Below are positions 52,065-64,000 of a DNA stretch of 64,000 bases, piece by piece. How positions within the stretch are numbered: position 1 is the first letter of the stretch; each line of letters opens with the position of its first letter. Below the pieces are notes generated by a model. That model ran no database searches. It saw only the letters and a list, made by a program, of their open reading frames with translations, and had not been told where the DNA came from. The position numbers and the translations under genes were made by a program. Source of the stretch: Variovorax paradoxus (GTDB taxonomy: Bacteria > Pseudomonadota > Gammaproteobacteria > Burkholderiales > Burkholderiaceae_C); assembly GCF_030811855.1 (NCBI RefSeq), contig NZ_JAUSRN010000011.1:159254-223253 (forward strand), in the 5' to 3' direction.

Positions 52065-52910
52065 GTGCCCCCTGCCGCCATCACAGCCATCGACAGCCAT
52101 GCCCATGTGTTCGCGCATGGCCTGCCTTTGGCGGCGACGCGCCGGCATGCACCCGACTACGAGGCCACGCTGGCCGAATACCTGGCGCTGCTCGACGCGC
52201 ACGGCATCTCGCATGGCGTGCTGGTGCAGCCCTCCTTTTTGGGCCTGGACAACAGCTTCCTGCTCGGCGCGTTGCGCGCCTGCCCCGGGCGGCTGCGGGG
52301 CGTGGCGGTGGTCGACCCGACCGCGGACGACGCCATGCTGCATGCCATGGCCGAGGCCGGCATCTGCGGCATCCGCCTCAACCTCGTGGGCCTGCCGCTC
52401 CCCGATTTCTCCAGGCCCGAGTGGCATCGGCTCTTCGTCCGCGCGCGGGCGCTCGGCTGGCATGTGGAGCTGCACCGCGAATCCCGCGACTTGGAACTCG
52501 CAGCGCAGGCCGTGCTCGATGCCGGCTGCGCGCTGGTGGTGGACCATTTCGGCCGGCCCGCGTCGGCGCCGGCCATCGCGGATGAAGGATTTGCCTGGCT
52601 GCTCGGCGCCGCAGCCAGCGGGCGCATCTGGGTCAAGCTGTCGGCCGCCTACCGAAACTGGCCCGCGGCAACGACCGGCACCGCCGCCCGCGATGCCGCC
52701 CGCGCGCTGCTGAAAGCCTTCGGCCCCGGGCGCCTGGTGTGGGGCAGCGACTGGCCTCACACCCAGCACCGCGAGGTCGCGAACTACGCCGCCACGCACG
52801 CGGCGCTGGCCGACTGGGTGCCCGACGAAACGGCACGCCGGCGCATCCTGGTCGACACGCCCGCGCAATTGTTCAGGTTCAAAACCGGAGACATCAATGA
52901 CAACCAATGA
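52065..52910 (+). CDS. Amidohydrolase_2-type hydrolase (PDC-hydrolase-like)
   Basis: 281 residues from GTG 52065 (VPPAAITAID). HxH in DSHAHVF, then ELHRES, VVDHFGRP and VWGSDWPHT are the usual metal and substrate motifs of 2-pyrone-4,6-dicarboxylate hydrolase-like enzymes. No in-frame ATG exists after 51888, and that one is inside the nucleoside hydrolase; GTG is therefore the working start. It overlaps the Bug gene by 14 bp. Confidence 0.8.
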   Translation: MPPAAITAIDSHAHVFAHGLPLAATRRHAPDYEATLAEYLALLDAHGISHGVLVQPSFLGLDNSFLLGALRACPGRLRGVAVVDPTADDAMLHAMAEAGICGIRLNLVGLPLPDFSRPEWHRLFVRARALGWHVELHRESRDLELAAQAVLDAGCALVVDHFGRPASAPAIADEGFAWLLGAAASGRIWVKLSAAYRNWPAATTGTAARDAARALLKAFGPGRLVWGSDWPHTQHREVANYAATHAALADWVPDETARRRILVDTPAQLFRFKTGDINDNQ

Positions 52911-53892
52911 GCTCTCGCGCGCACGCCTGCTGCGCGCCATTCCCCGTTCCCTTGCGGGCGCGGCCCTGCTGCTCGCCGGGCTTTCAGCGTATGCCGGCAC
53001 CTGGCCGGAAAAACCCGTGAGGCTGGTCGTGAGCTATCCGCCGGGCGGCACCGTCGATGCGGTGGCGCGCATCATCGCGCCCAAGCTCTCGGCGAAGCTT
53101 GGCCAGCCCGTGGTGATCGATAACCGCGGCGGCGCCGGCGGTGCCATCGGTGGCGACCTGGTCGCCAAGAGCGCGCCCGACGGCTACACCGTGATGCTCG
53201 ATGCTTCCAACCACGCCCAGAACCCTGCGCTGCGCAAGATGCCCTTCGACACGTTGCGCGACCTGGCGCCGGTGTCGCTGCTGGTGAAGGTGCCCAACGT
53301 GCTGGTGGTGAATCCTTCGGCGCCGATGAAGAGCGTCGCTGACCTGATCGCCCAGGCCAAGGCGAAGCCGGGCGGCATCAACTACGCCTCGTCGGGCAAT
53401 GGTTCGGCGCAGCATCTGGCCGGCGAGTTGTTCGCCTCGATGGCCGGCGTCCAGATCACGCACGTGGCCTACAAGGGCGGCGGTCCGGCGCTCACCGACG
53501 TGATGTCGGGACATGTCCCCGTGTTCTTCGCCAGCCTGGCGTCCAGCCTGCCCTTCATCCAGGGCGGCAAGCTGCGTGCGCTGGCCGTGACCGGCAAGAC
53601 GCATTCGCCCGCATTGCCGCAGCTGCCCACCGTGGCCGAGGCCGGCCTGCCCGGCTACGAGGTCTACGAATGGAATGCGGTGTTCGTGCCGGCCGGCACC
53701 CCCGCGCCCGTGGTGGAGCGGCTGTCGAAAGAGTTCGCCGCCACGCTCAAGGACCCCGAGGTGCGCACCCGGCTCGAAGCGCTCGGCGCCGAGGTGATCG
53801 GCTCCAGCCCGGCCGAACTCGACAGCTTTCGCCGTGCCGAGATCGTCAAGTGGACCCGGCTCGCGAAGGACAACAAGATCCAGGTGGACTAG
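52897..53892 (+). CDS. Bug-family (tripartite tricarboxylate transporter) binding protein
   Basis: 331 residues, signal peptide to about AYAG (~28), then PVRLVVSYPPGGTVDAVARI and IDNRGGAGGAIGGDLVAKSAPDGYTVM. An orphan receptor for a carboxylate. The 14-bp overlap with the amidohydrolase implies translational coupling. Its stop codon lies in a 32-bp sequence repeated at 53975. Confidence 0.92.
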   Translation: MTTNELSRARLLRAIPRSLAGAALLLAGLSAYAGTWPEKPVRLVVSYPPGGTVDAVARIIAPKLSAKLGQPVVIDNRGGAGGAIGGDLVAKSAPDGYTVMLDASNHAQNPALRKMPFDTLRDLAPVSLLVKVPNVLVVNPSAPMKSVADLIAQAKAKPGGINYASSGNGSAQHLAGELFASMAGVQITHVAYKGGGPALTDVMSGHVPVFFASLASSLPFIQGGKLRALAVTGKTHSPALPQLPTVAEAGLPGYEVYEWNAVFVPAGTPAPVVERLSKEFAATLKDPEVRTRLEALGAEVIGSSPAELDSFRRAEIVKWTRLAKDNKIQVD

Positions 53893-53919
53893 GCCGGCGC
53901 CGGGCCGCTCCCAAGCAGG
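53888..53919. repeat. 32-bp direct repeat, first copy (second at 53975-54006)
   Basis: The unit 53888-53919 and 53975-54006 differ at one base and are 87 bp apart. The first contains the TAG stop of the Bug gene. The second contains the reverse-strand stop and last codons of the LysR gene. Both use the same CTAG, read from opposite strands. Confidence 0.85.
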
Positions 53920-53926
53920 CCTGCGG

Positions 53927-53973
53927 CCCCCTCGGGGGGAAGCGAGGACACGAAGTGCCGGAGCGTGGGGGTC
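53927..53973 (+). repeat. Second copy of the 10627-type palindromic repeat
   Basis: CCCCC/GGGGG dyad, then AGGACACGAAGTG and GGGGGTC, in the same order as at 10627-10678. It fills the gap between the two 32-bp direct repeats. Confidence 0.6.
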
Positions 53974-53975
53974 AA

Positions 53976-54872
53976 CTAGGCCGGCGCCGAGCCGCTCCCA
54001 AGCAGGGCAGCGAAAGCGTCGGCGAACGTCGGGCGCGAGCGCGCCAGCCACAGCGCCGACAACTCGAAGGCCGGCAGTCCTGCGCCGTCGCGTACCTCGG
54101 CATAGCGCACGCCCTCGTGCCGAAGCGCGCGTACCGAGCGCGGCAGCAGCGACCAACCCAGGCCCGCCGCCACGCAGGCCAGCACCGTCAGCGTGCGGTT
54201 GGCGTCCTGCACCACCCGCGTCTCGTGGCCCGCGCGGCGCAGCGCGCCGAGCAGCTGGGCGCGCAGGGCGGGAATCTGTTCTTCCGGAAACCACACCAGT
54301 CCGTGCCGGGCGATATCGGCGAGCGACACGCATCCGTCGTCGGCCAGCGGCCAGTCGGCCGGCAGCGCGGCGACCATCGCCTCCTCGCCCAGCCGCAATT
54401 CGTGCACCCGGGCGGTAACCGACACCGGCGGATGCAGCAGCGCGATGTCGATGCGGCCGCCCTCCAGCGCCGCCACCTGCTCGGCATTGCTCATCTCGCG
54501 CAGCACCACGTCGAGCTGCGGATGTTCGGCGCGCAGCCGGCGCAACGCGTTCGGCAGCACCTCGTAGACCGCATGCGTCACGAAACCCACGGTCAGCCGG
54601 CCCGCACGCCCGGCGCCCATCGCCCGCGCGCGTTCGGCCGCCGTGTCGCTGTAGGCGAGGCTGGCGCGCAGGTCGTCGATGACCGCGAGGCCGGCCTCCG
54701 TGAGCGTGGCGCCGCGGCGCGTGCGGGTGAACAGGCGCGTGCCGATCTCCTGCTCCAGTCGGTTCAGCGTTTGCGTGAGCGCCGGCTGTGCCAGGCCGAG
54801 CCGTTCGGCCGCCCGTGTGAGACTGCCCGCCTCGGCGACCGCGACAATGCAGCGCATCTGGCGGGTGTCCAT
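53976..54872 (-). CDS. LysR-family transcriptional regulator
   Basis: 298 residues from MDTRQMRCIV. The helix-turn-helix is AEAGSLTRAAERLGLAQPALTQTLNRLEQE (~13-42). Its terminal codons come from a 32-bp repeat. Convergent with the Bug gene and probably its regulator, though this is only positional. Upstream frame extension belongs to the recQ region and was rejected. Confidence 0.87.
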   Translation of the reverse strand: MDTRQMRCIVAVAEAGSLTRAAERLGLAQPALTQTLNRLEQEIGTRLFTRTRRGATLTEAGLAVIDDLRASLAYSDTAAERARAMGAGRAGRLTVGFVTHAVYEVLPNALRRLRAEHPQLDVVLREMSNAEQVAALEGGRIDIALLHPPVSVTARVHELRLGEEAMVAALPADWPLADDGCVSLADIARHGLVWFPEEQIPALRAQLLGALRRAGHETRVVQDANRTLTVLACVAAGLGWSLLPRSVRALRHEGVRYAEVRDGAGLPAFELSALWLARSRPTFADAFAALLGSGSAPA

Positions 54873-54885
54873 GGCTGCGCCCGTG

Positions 54886-56865
<1,980 letters not shown>

Positions 56866-56902
56866 GAGGTTTGCAAAGGTGAAGCCCGTCCCGCCACCCT
56901 TC

Positions 56903-56914
56903 CTGTATAGACAG
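56903..56914. promoter_or_regulatory. HutC-type operator 1 (hut ABC operon)
   Basis: CTGTATAGACAG, a near-palindrome matching the TGTATA-ACA core of HutC sites. It lies in the recQ-hut gap, 158 bp before the transporter ATG. Confidence 0.65.
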
Positions 56915-56967
56915 CAATCTGGTGCATTTTCCTGAAGGATGCACCGGAAATGGTCCTTCCGGGTTAT

Positions 56968-56981
56968 CCTGTATATACAAG
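56968..56981. promoter_or_regulatory. HutC-type operator 2 (hut ABC operon)
   Basis: CCTGTATATACAAG, the strongest match to the CTTGTATATACAAG-like HutC palindrome. It lies 91 bp before the transporter ATG. Confidence 0.75.
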
Positions 56982-57072
56982 TTGGGGCGCTTGGCAACAA
57001 TGCGAGGTTCGTGCAGCCCGAGCCCGGGTGCACCGCCGAGCTTTTTTCCAGAGAACAGAACCAGGAGTACCC

Positions 57073-58041
57073 ATGGTCAAGACGGTAGTTGTGAAATTTG
57101 CCTCCCTGCTGGCCGCAGGCGCATGTGCAGCGGGCATGGCTGGAACGGCCGCCGCCCAGGAAACAAAAATTGCGCTGGGCATGTCCGGCTGGACCGGCTT
57201 CGCGCCGCTCTCGCTGGCCGACAAGGCCGGCATCTTCAAGAAGAACGGGGTGGACGTCGAGCTCAAGATGATTCCGCAGAAGGACCGCCATCTGGCGCTG
57301 GCCTCGGGCGCCATCCAGTGCGCGGCCACCACGGTGGAAACGCACGTGGCCTGGAACGCCAACGGCGTGCCCATCGTGCAGATCTTCCAGATGGACAAGT
57401 CCTACGGCGCCGACGGCCTTGCGGTACGCAACGACGTGAAGGGCTTTGCCGATCTCAAGGGCAAGACAATCGGCGTGAGCGCGCCCGGCACCGCTCCCTA
57501 CTTCGGCCTGGCCTGGATGCTCAACAAGAACGGCATGACACTGAAGGACGTGAAGCTGGTCTCGCTCGAGCCGCAGCCCGCAGCCCAGGCCTTCGTGGCC
57601 GGCCAGAACGACGCCGCCATGACCTACGAGCCCTACCTGTCGACCGTGCGCGCCAACCCCACCGCCGGCAAGATCCTGGCCACCACGCTCGACTACCCGA
57701 TGGTGATGGACACCGTGGGCTGCGCGCCCACCTGGCTCAAGGCCAACGCCAAGGCCGCACAGGCGCTCACGCAGTCGTACTTCGAGGCGCTCGACATGAT
57801 CAAGGCCGACCCGGCCAAGGCCAACGAGCTCATGGGCTCGGCCGTGAAGCAGAGCGGCGAGCAGTTCGCCAAGTCGTCGGCTTACCTGCGCTGGCAGGAC
57901 AAGGCCGCCAACCAGAAGTTCTTTGCGGGCGAACTCACCAGCTTCATGAAGGAAGCCACGCCCATCCTGCTGGAGGCCGGCGTGATCCGCAAGGCGCCTG
58001 AAGATTTCACGGCCACGTTCGATGCAAGCTTCGTCAAGTAA
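57073..58041 (+). CDS. ABC substrate-binding protein of the hut locus (NitT/TauT type)
   Basis: 322 residues. A signal peptide ends near AAAQE (~29). The mature part is KIALGMSGWTGFAPLSLADKAGIFKKNGVDVELK, a typical SsuA-like binding fold. Its location with HutC operators upstream and hutC-hutH-hutU downstream argues for histidine or urocanate uptake, similar to the HutXWV-type transporters. ATG 57073 follows CAGGAG. Confidence 0.88.
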   Translation: MVKTVVVKFASLLAAGACAAGMAGTAAAQETKIALGMSGWTGFAPLSLADKAGIFKKNGVDVELKMIPQKDRHLALASGAIQCAATTVETHVAWNANGVPIVQIFQMDKSYGADGLAVRNDVKGFADLKGKTIGVSAPGTAPYFGLAWMLNKNGMTLKDVKLVSLEPQPAAQAFVAGQNDAAMTYEPYLSTVRANPTAGKILATTLDYPMVMDTVGCAPTWLKANAKAAQALTQSYFEALDMIKADPAKANELMGSAVKQSGEQFAKSSAYLRWQDKAANQKFFAGELTSFMKEATPILLEAGVIRKAPEDFTATFDASFVK

Positions 58042-58899
58042 GGCCCTGCCGCAGGTGCCGCCGCGTTCGGCGGCGCCCGCACCGGCCGTCTCCCCCCAAG
58101 CCGCCGCGCCCGCTCGGCGCCGTTCGCTCGCGCCGCTCGAGCCCATCAGCGGGCGCGCCCGCGTGCTGCTCGGGCTGGGCTTCTTCGTGGCCTTCGTGCT
58201 CGTGTGGTCCATCGCCACGATCGGCGGCTTCGTGCCGCCGACCTTCCTCGCCAGCCCGCCGGCCATGCTCAAGGAAGGCTGGATGCTCTTTGCCGAGTTC
58301 GGCTTCATCGGCGACATCGGCATGACCGTGTGGCGCGTGTTCGGCGGCTTCCTGCTGGCGGCCGTGTTCGCAGTGCCGCTGGGCATCGCGATGGGCACGT
58401 GGAAAACGGTCGAGGCTTTCTTCGAGCCCTTCGTCTCGTTCTGCCGCTATCTGCCGGCCTCCGCGTTCATTCCGCTGCTCATCCTGTGGGCGGGCCTCGG
58501 CGAAATGCAGAAGCTGCTGGTGATCTTCATCGGCTCGTTCTTCCAGATCGTGCTGATGGTGGCCGTGACCGTCGGCGGTGCGCGGCGCGACCTCGTCGAG
58601 GCAGCCTACACGCTGGGCGCCAAGAGCCGTGGCATCGTCGCGCGCGTGCTCATTCCGGGTGCCGCGCCCGGCATTGCCGAAACGCTGCGCCTCGTGCTCG
58701 GCTGGGCCTGGACCTACGTGATCGTGGCGGAGCTCATCGGCTCCTCATCGGGCATCGGCCACATGATCACCGACAGCCAGGCGCTGCTCAACACCGGGCA
58801 GATCATTTTTGGGATCATCGTGATCGGCGTCATCGGGCTGGTGTCCGACTTCGCTTTCAAGGCGCTCAACCGCCGCCTCTTTGCATGGGCGGCACTGTG

Positions 58900-58900
<1 letters not shown>
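58022..58900 (+). CDS. ABC transporter permease of the hut locus
   Basis: 292 residues. A Pro/Ala-rich cytoplasmic N-terminus (~1-45) precedes six membrane segments and the EAA-type loop VEAAYTLGAKSRGIVARVLIPGAAPGIAETLRL. It overlaps the binding-protein gene by 20 bp and the ATPase start by 1 bp. Confidence 0.88.
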
Positions 58901-59685
<785 letters not shown>

Positions 59686-59686
59686 C

Positions 59687-60424
59687 ATGAAACGCGACCT
59701 GCCGTCCCTCGCGCTCTATGCGCAAGTCAAGGATCACATCTCCCGCAAGATCCAGGACGGCACCTGGCCGGCCGGCCACCGCCTGCCGTCCGAGAGCGAG
59801 CTGGTCGCGCAGTTCGGCATCTCGCGCATGACGGTGAACCGCGCGCTGCGCGAGCTCATGGAGCAGGGCCGCATCGTGCGCGTGGCCGGCGTTGGCAGTT
59901 TCGTGGCCGAGAACAAGCCGCAGTCCACGCTGCTGCAGATTGCCAACATCGCGAGCGAAATCCGCCAGCGCGGGCACGACTACCGCTGCGAGATGCTCGC
60001 CGTGGAGCGCGTTGCCGCATCGCCCGACGTGGCGGCCTGGCTCGACATGCGCGCGGGCACCTCGGTGTTCCACAGCGTCTGCCTGCACCTGGAGAACGAC
60101 ACGCCGGTGCAGCTGGAAGAGCGCTACGTCAATCCGCTGGTCGTGCCCGATTTTCTCGAGCAGGATTTTGCCGCCGTACCGCCCAGCGAGTACCTGGTGC
60201 GCAACGTGCCCTTCGACCAGATCGAACACGTCGTCGATGCGGTGCTGCCCACCGCGGAGCAGGCGAGCCGGCTCGCGATGGAGCCCACCGATCCCTGCCT
60301 GCTGCTCACGCGCCGCACATGGACGCGCAACACGCCGGTCACCTGGGTGCGCTGCCTGCATCCCGCATCGCGCTACAGCCTGGGCAGCCGCTTTAAAGCC
60401 GACGGCAACCCCAGCTTCGGCTGA
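59687..60424 (+). CDS. hutC: Histidine utilisation repressor HutC (GntR family)
   Basis: 245 residues. A GntR winged helix (LPSESELVAQFGISRMTVNRALRELMEQGRIVRVAGVGSFVAE, ~29-71) is followed by a UTRA effector domain (~95-240). HutC binds urocanate and releases its operators. It starts 1 bp after the ATPase stop. Three matching operators lie at 56903, 56968 and 60465, so it likely regulates both the transporter and hutHU. Confidence 0.93.
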   Translation: MKRDLPSLALYAQVKDHISRKIQDGTWPAGHRLPSESELVAQFGISRMTVNRALRELMEQGRIVRVAGVGSFVAENKPQSTLLQIANIASEIRQRGHDYRCEMLAVERVAASPDVAAWLDMRAGTSVFHSVCLHLENDTPVQLEERYVNPLVVPDFLEQDFAAVPPSEYLVRNVPFDQIEHVVDAVLPTAEQASRLAMEPTDPCLLLTRRTWTRNTPVTWVRCLHPASRYSLGSRFKADGNPSFG

Positions 60425-60464
60425 TTTTTTCGCTACGGAAACCGACGGTTTTCTCTCGCAACCA

Positions 60465-60478
60465 CTTGTATAGACAGG
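60465..60478. promoter_or_regulatory. HutC-type operator 3, overlapping the hutH ribosome site
   Basis: CTTGTATAGACAGG ends 5 bp before the hutH ATG. Its AGG also serves as the best Shine-Dalgarno candidate, so a bound repressor would cover the start of hutH transcription. Confidence 0.75.
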
Positions 60479-60483
60479 TTCAC

Positions 60484-62037
60484 ATGTTAACAAGCAATCA
60501 CACCGCCACCTCCCTGACCCTCACGCCCGGCAAGGTGGACCTCGCGATGCTGCGCCGCATCCAGGCCGGCGGCGTGCAGTTGGCGCTCGACCCCTCGGTG
60601 CAAGAGGGCATGGCCCGCGCCGAAGCGGCGGTGCGCCACATCGTCGACAACGACCAGGTGGTGTACGGCATCAACACCGGCTTCGGCAAGCTCGCGAGCA
60701 CGCGCATCGGCAACGACCACCTGGCCGATCTGCAGCGCAACCTCGTGCTCTCGCACAGCGTGGGCACGGGCGAGCCACTGGCCGCGCCCGTCGTGCGCAT
60801 GGTGCTGGCCACCAAGGCCGTGAGCCTGGCACGCGGCCACTCGGGCGTGCGGCCCGCGCTGGTCGATGCATTGCTGGCCTTGTTCAACGCGGGCGTCATG
60901 CCGCGCATTCCGTGCAAGGGCTCGGTGGGCGCCTCGGGCGACCTCGCGCCGCTCGCGCACATGGCCTGCGTGCTCATCGGCGAGGGCGAGGCCACCACGG
61001 CTGACGGCACGGTGGTCAGCGGCGCTGAGGCCATGCGCCTTGTTGGCCTCGAGCCCTTCGTGCTCGGCCCCAAGGAAGGCCTGGCGCTGCTCAACGGCAC
61101 GCAGGTGTCGACCGCTCTCGCGCTCGCAGGGCTGTTCGGCGCCGAGGACGTGTTCGCCTCGGCCCTGATGTCGGGTGCGCTCTCGCTCGAGGCCATCCAG
61201 GGTTCGATCAAGCCTTTCGATGCGCGCATTCATGCCGCCCGCGGCCAGCCGGGACAGATCGCGGTGGCCGGCGCCGTGCGCACGCTGCTCGAAGGCAGCG
61301 AGATCGTGCCGTCGCATGCCGACTGCGGCCGCGTGCAAGACCCGTATTCGGTGCGCTGCATCCCGCAGGTGATGGGCGCCTGCCTCGACAACCTCGCGCA
61401 CGCCGCGCGCGTGCTGGTGATCGAAGCCAATGCCGCATCGGACAACCCGCTGGTGTTCTGCGACACCGGCGAAGTGATTTCTGGCGGCAACTTCCACGCC
61501 GAGCCGGTCGCCTTTGCGGCCGACATCATCGCGCTGGCCGTGAGCGAAGTCGGCGCCATTGCCGAACGCCGCATCGCGCTCCTGCTCGACACCGGCCTCT
61601 CGGGACTGCCGCCGTTCCTGGTGCGCGACGGCGGCCTCAACTCGGGCTTCATGATCGCGCAGGTCACGGCCGCGGCCCTTGCGTCGGAGAACAAGTCGCT
61701 CGCGCATCCGGCGAGCGTCGACAGTCTGCCGACTTCGGCAAACCAGGAAGACCACGTGTCGATGGCGACCTTCGCGGCGCGCCGTCTGGGCGACATGGTC
61801 AACAACACGGCGGTGGTGGTGGGCATCGAAGCCATGGCCGCCGCGCAGGGCATCGAACTCAAACGAGGCCTCAAGAGCTCGCCGCTGGTCGAAGCCGAAT
61901 TCGCCAACATCCGCCAGAAGGTCGCCTTTCTTGAACGCGACCGCTACCTCGCGCCCGACATCGAAGCCATGCGCCAGTGGGCGCTGAAGGCCGAGCTGCC
62001 GGCTGCGCTGCTGGACATCCTGCCCAGTCACTCGTAA
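60484..62037 (+). CDS. hutH: Histidine ammonia-lyase
   Basis: 517 residues from MLTSNHT. The MIO cofactor triad is Ala150-Ser151-Gly152 (GSVGASGDLAPL), and the catalytic Tyr is Tyr61 in YGINTGFGKLAS. Converts histidine to urocanate and ammonia. Start ATG 60484 just after operator 3; an ATG at 60466 would fall inside the operator. hutU follows after 36 bp. Confidence 0.96.
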   Translation: MLTSNHTATSLTLTPGKVDLAMLRRIQAGGVQLALDPSVQEGMARAEAAVRHIVDNDQVVYGINTGFGKLASTRIGNDHLADLQRNLVLSHSVGTGEPLAAPVVRMVLATKAVSLARGHSGVRPALVDALLALFNAGVMPRIPCKGSVGASGDLAPLAHMACVLIGEGEATTADGTVVSGAEAMRLVGLEPFVLGPKEGLALLNGTQVSTALALAGLFGAEDVFASALMSGALSLEAIQGSIKPFDARIHAARGQPGQIAVAGAVRTLLEGSEIVPSHADCGRVQDPYSVRCIPQVMGACLDNLAHAARVLVIEANAASDNPLVFCDTGEVISGGNFHAEPVAFAADIIALAVSEVGAIAERRIALLLDTGLSGLPPFLVRDGGLNSGFMIAQVTAAALASENKSLAHPASVDSLPTSANQEDHVSMATFAARRLGDMVNNTAVVVGIEAMAAAQGIELKRGLKSSPLVEAEFANIRQKVAFLERDRYLAPDIEAMRQWALKAELPAALLDILPSHS

Positions 62038-62073
62038 GAACCGACATACCGACCCGATTAGGAGAACCACGCC

Positions 62074-63801
<1,728 letters not shown>

Positions 63802-63812
63802 CGCTCGTATTT

Positions 63813-63850
63813 CTCCCTCCCCTTCCGGGGGAGGGCCGGGGTGGGGGCAC
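63813..63850 (+). repeat. Third copy of the boxB-boxA repeat, after hutU
   Basis: It contains CTCCCTCCCCTTCC/GGGGGAGGG and the GGTGGGGGCAC end, matching 4021-4059 in order. Confidence 0.7.
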
Positions 63851-63875
63851 GACGGCCTTTACCCTCGCGCAGCGC

Positions 63876-64000
63876 TCATTGGGCGCGGGGGGCCCCCCCC
63901 CCCCCCCCCCCCCCGGGGGGGGGGCGGAGTAAACCTACCGGAGAAAGCTGGGGGGTGGGGGGGCCGGGCCCCGCCGGCCCCCCCCCCGCGGCAAGCCGGC
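63876..64000. other. Degenerate G/C homopolymer tail, likely assembly artefact
   Basis: Long C and G runs (C run around 63893-63914, then G run) and broken GC-only patches fill the last ~125 bases. No gene or repeat reads through them. They look like low-quality sequence at a contig end, so features here should not be trusted. Confidence 0.7.

Overview
The window is about 64 kb of uniformly GC-rich chromosomal DNA from a betaproteobacterium, most likely Comamonadaceae and close to Variovorax. This rests on the gene content (aerobic benzoyl-CoA 'box' cluster, glutarate, tyrosine-type and histidine catabolism, many LysR regulators, orphan Bug-type binding proteins) and on intergenic palindromic repeats typical of that group. 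I see no insertion sequence, integrase, CRISPR array or clear island. The left edge cuts boxR. The last ~120 bases look like a degenerate contig end.

Layout. 1-5.9 kb: boxR-boxC-boxB-boxA plus a MaoC-type gene, with a promoter and TGCA boxes in front of boxC. 5.9-6.8 kb: a secreted heptad-repeat protein and tRNA-Gly(GCC). 6.8-15.2 kb: a minus-strand operon (TetR, NitT/TauT-type ABC transporter, cyclase-family hydrolase, fumarylacetoacetase) divergent from acetoacetyl-CoA synthetase, with two 18-bp direct repeats between the divergent starts. 15.2-22.6 kb: a 2OG-Fe(II) oxygenase, a holin-fold membrane protein, the glutarate module (LysR, glutaryl-CoA dehydrogenase, CoA-transferase, VOC protein), a CopD-like protein, a PEP-mutase-like enzyme and a uracil-DNA glycosylase. 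22.5-30.7 kb: a catabolic cluster on the minus strand (amidohydrolase, Bug protein, cupin, quinone-type oxidoreductase, BKACE, SDR, intradiol dioxygenase) facing a LacI regulator, with two matching LacI-type operators between them.

30.7-46.5 kb is mostly housekeeping or orphan genes: a 560-aa unknown protein, DUF1127, three regulators or small proteins, a translationally coupled flavin reductase-BON-EamA-glutaminase operon, an SpmA/SpmB-type membrane protein, a phospholipase D lipoprotein, a phosphoesterase, GTP-type PEP carboxykinase, an unlisted 50-aa membrane protein and threonine ammonia-lyase. 46.5-56.9 kb: a tandem AAA+ ATPase, an S41 protease lipoprotein, a nucleoside hydrolase lipoprotein behind tandem LacI-type operators, an amidohydrolase/Bug pair, a LysR regulator and RecQ. 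57-63.8 kb: the histidine utilisation locus (ABC transporter, HutC, HutH, HutU) with three HutC-type operators.

The pathways converge on acetyl-CoA, acetoacetate, succinate and fumarate. PEP carboxykinase can send the four-carbon acids to gluconeogenesis. The best leads beyond plain annotation are the operator sets (BoxR, TetR, LacI, HutC, and a TAGGG/CCCTA promoter element at two loci), the BKACE/dioxygenase cluster of unknown substrate, the recurring amidohydrolase-plus-Bug pairing, the tandem AAA+ ATPase, and several families of intergenic repeats.
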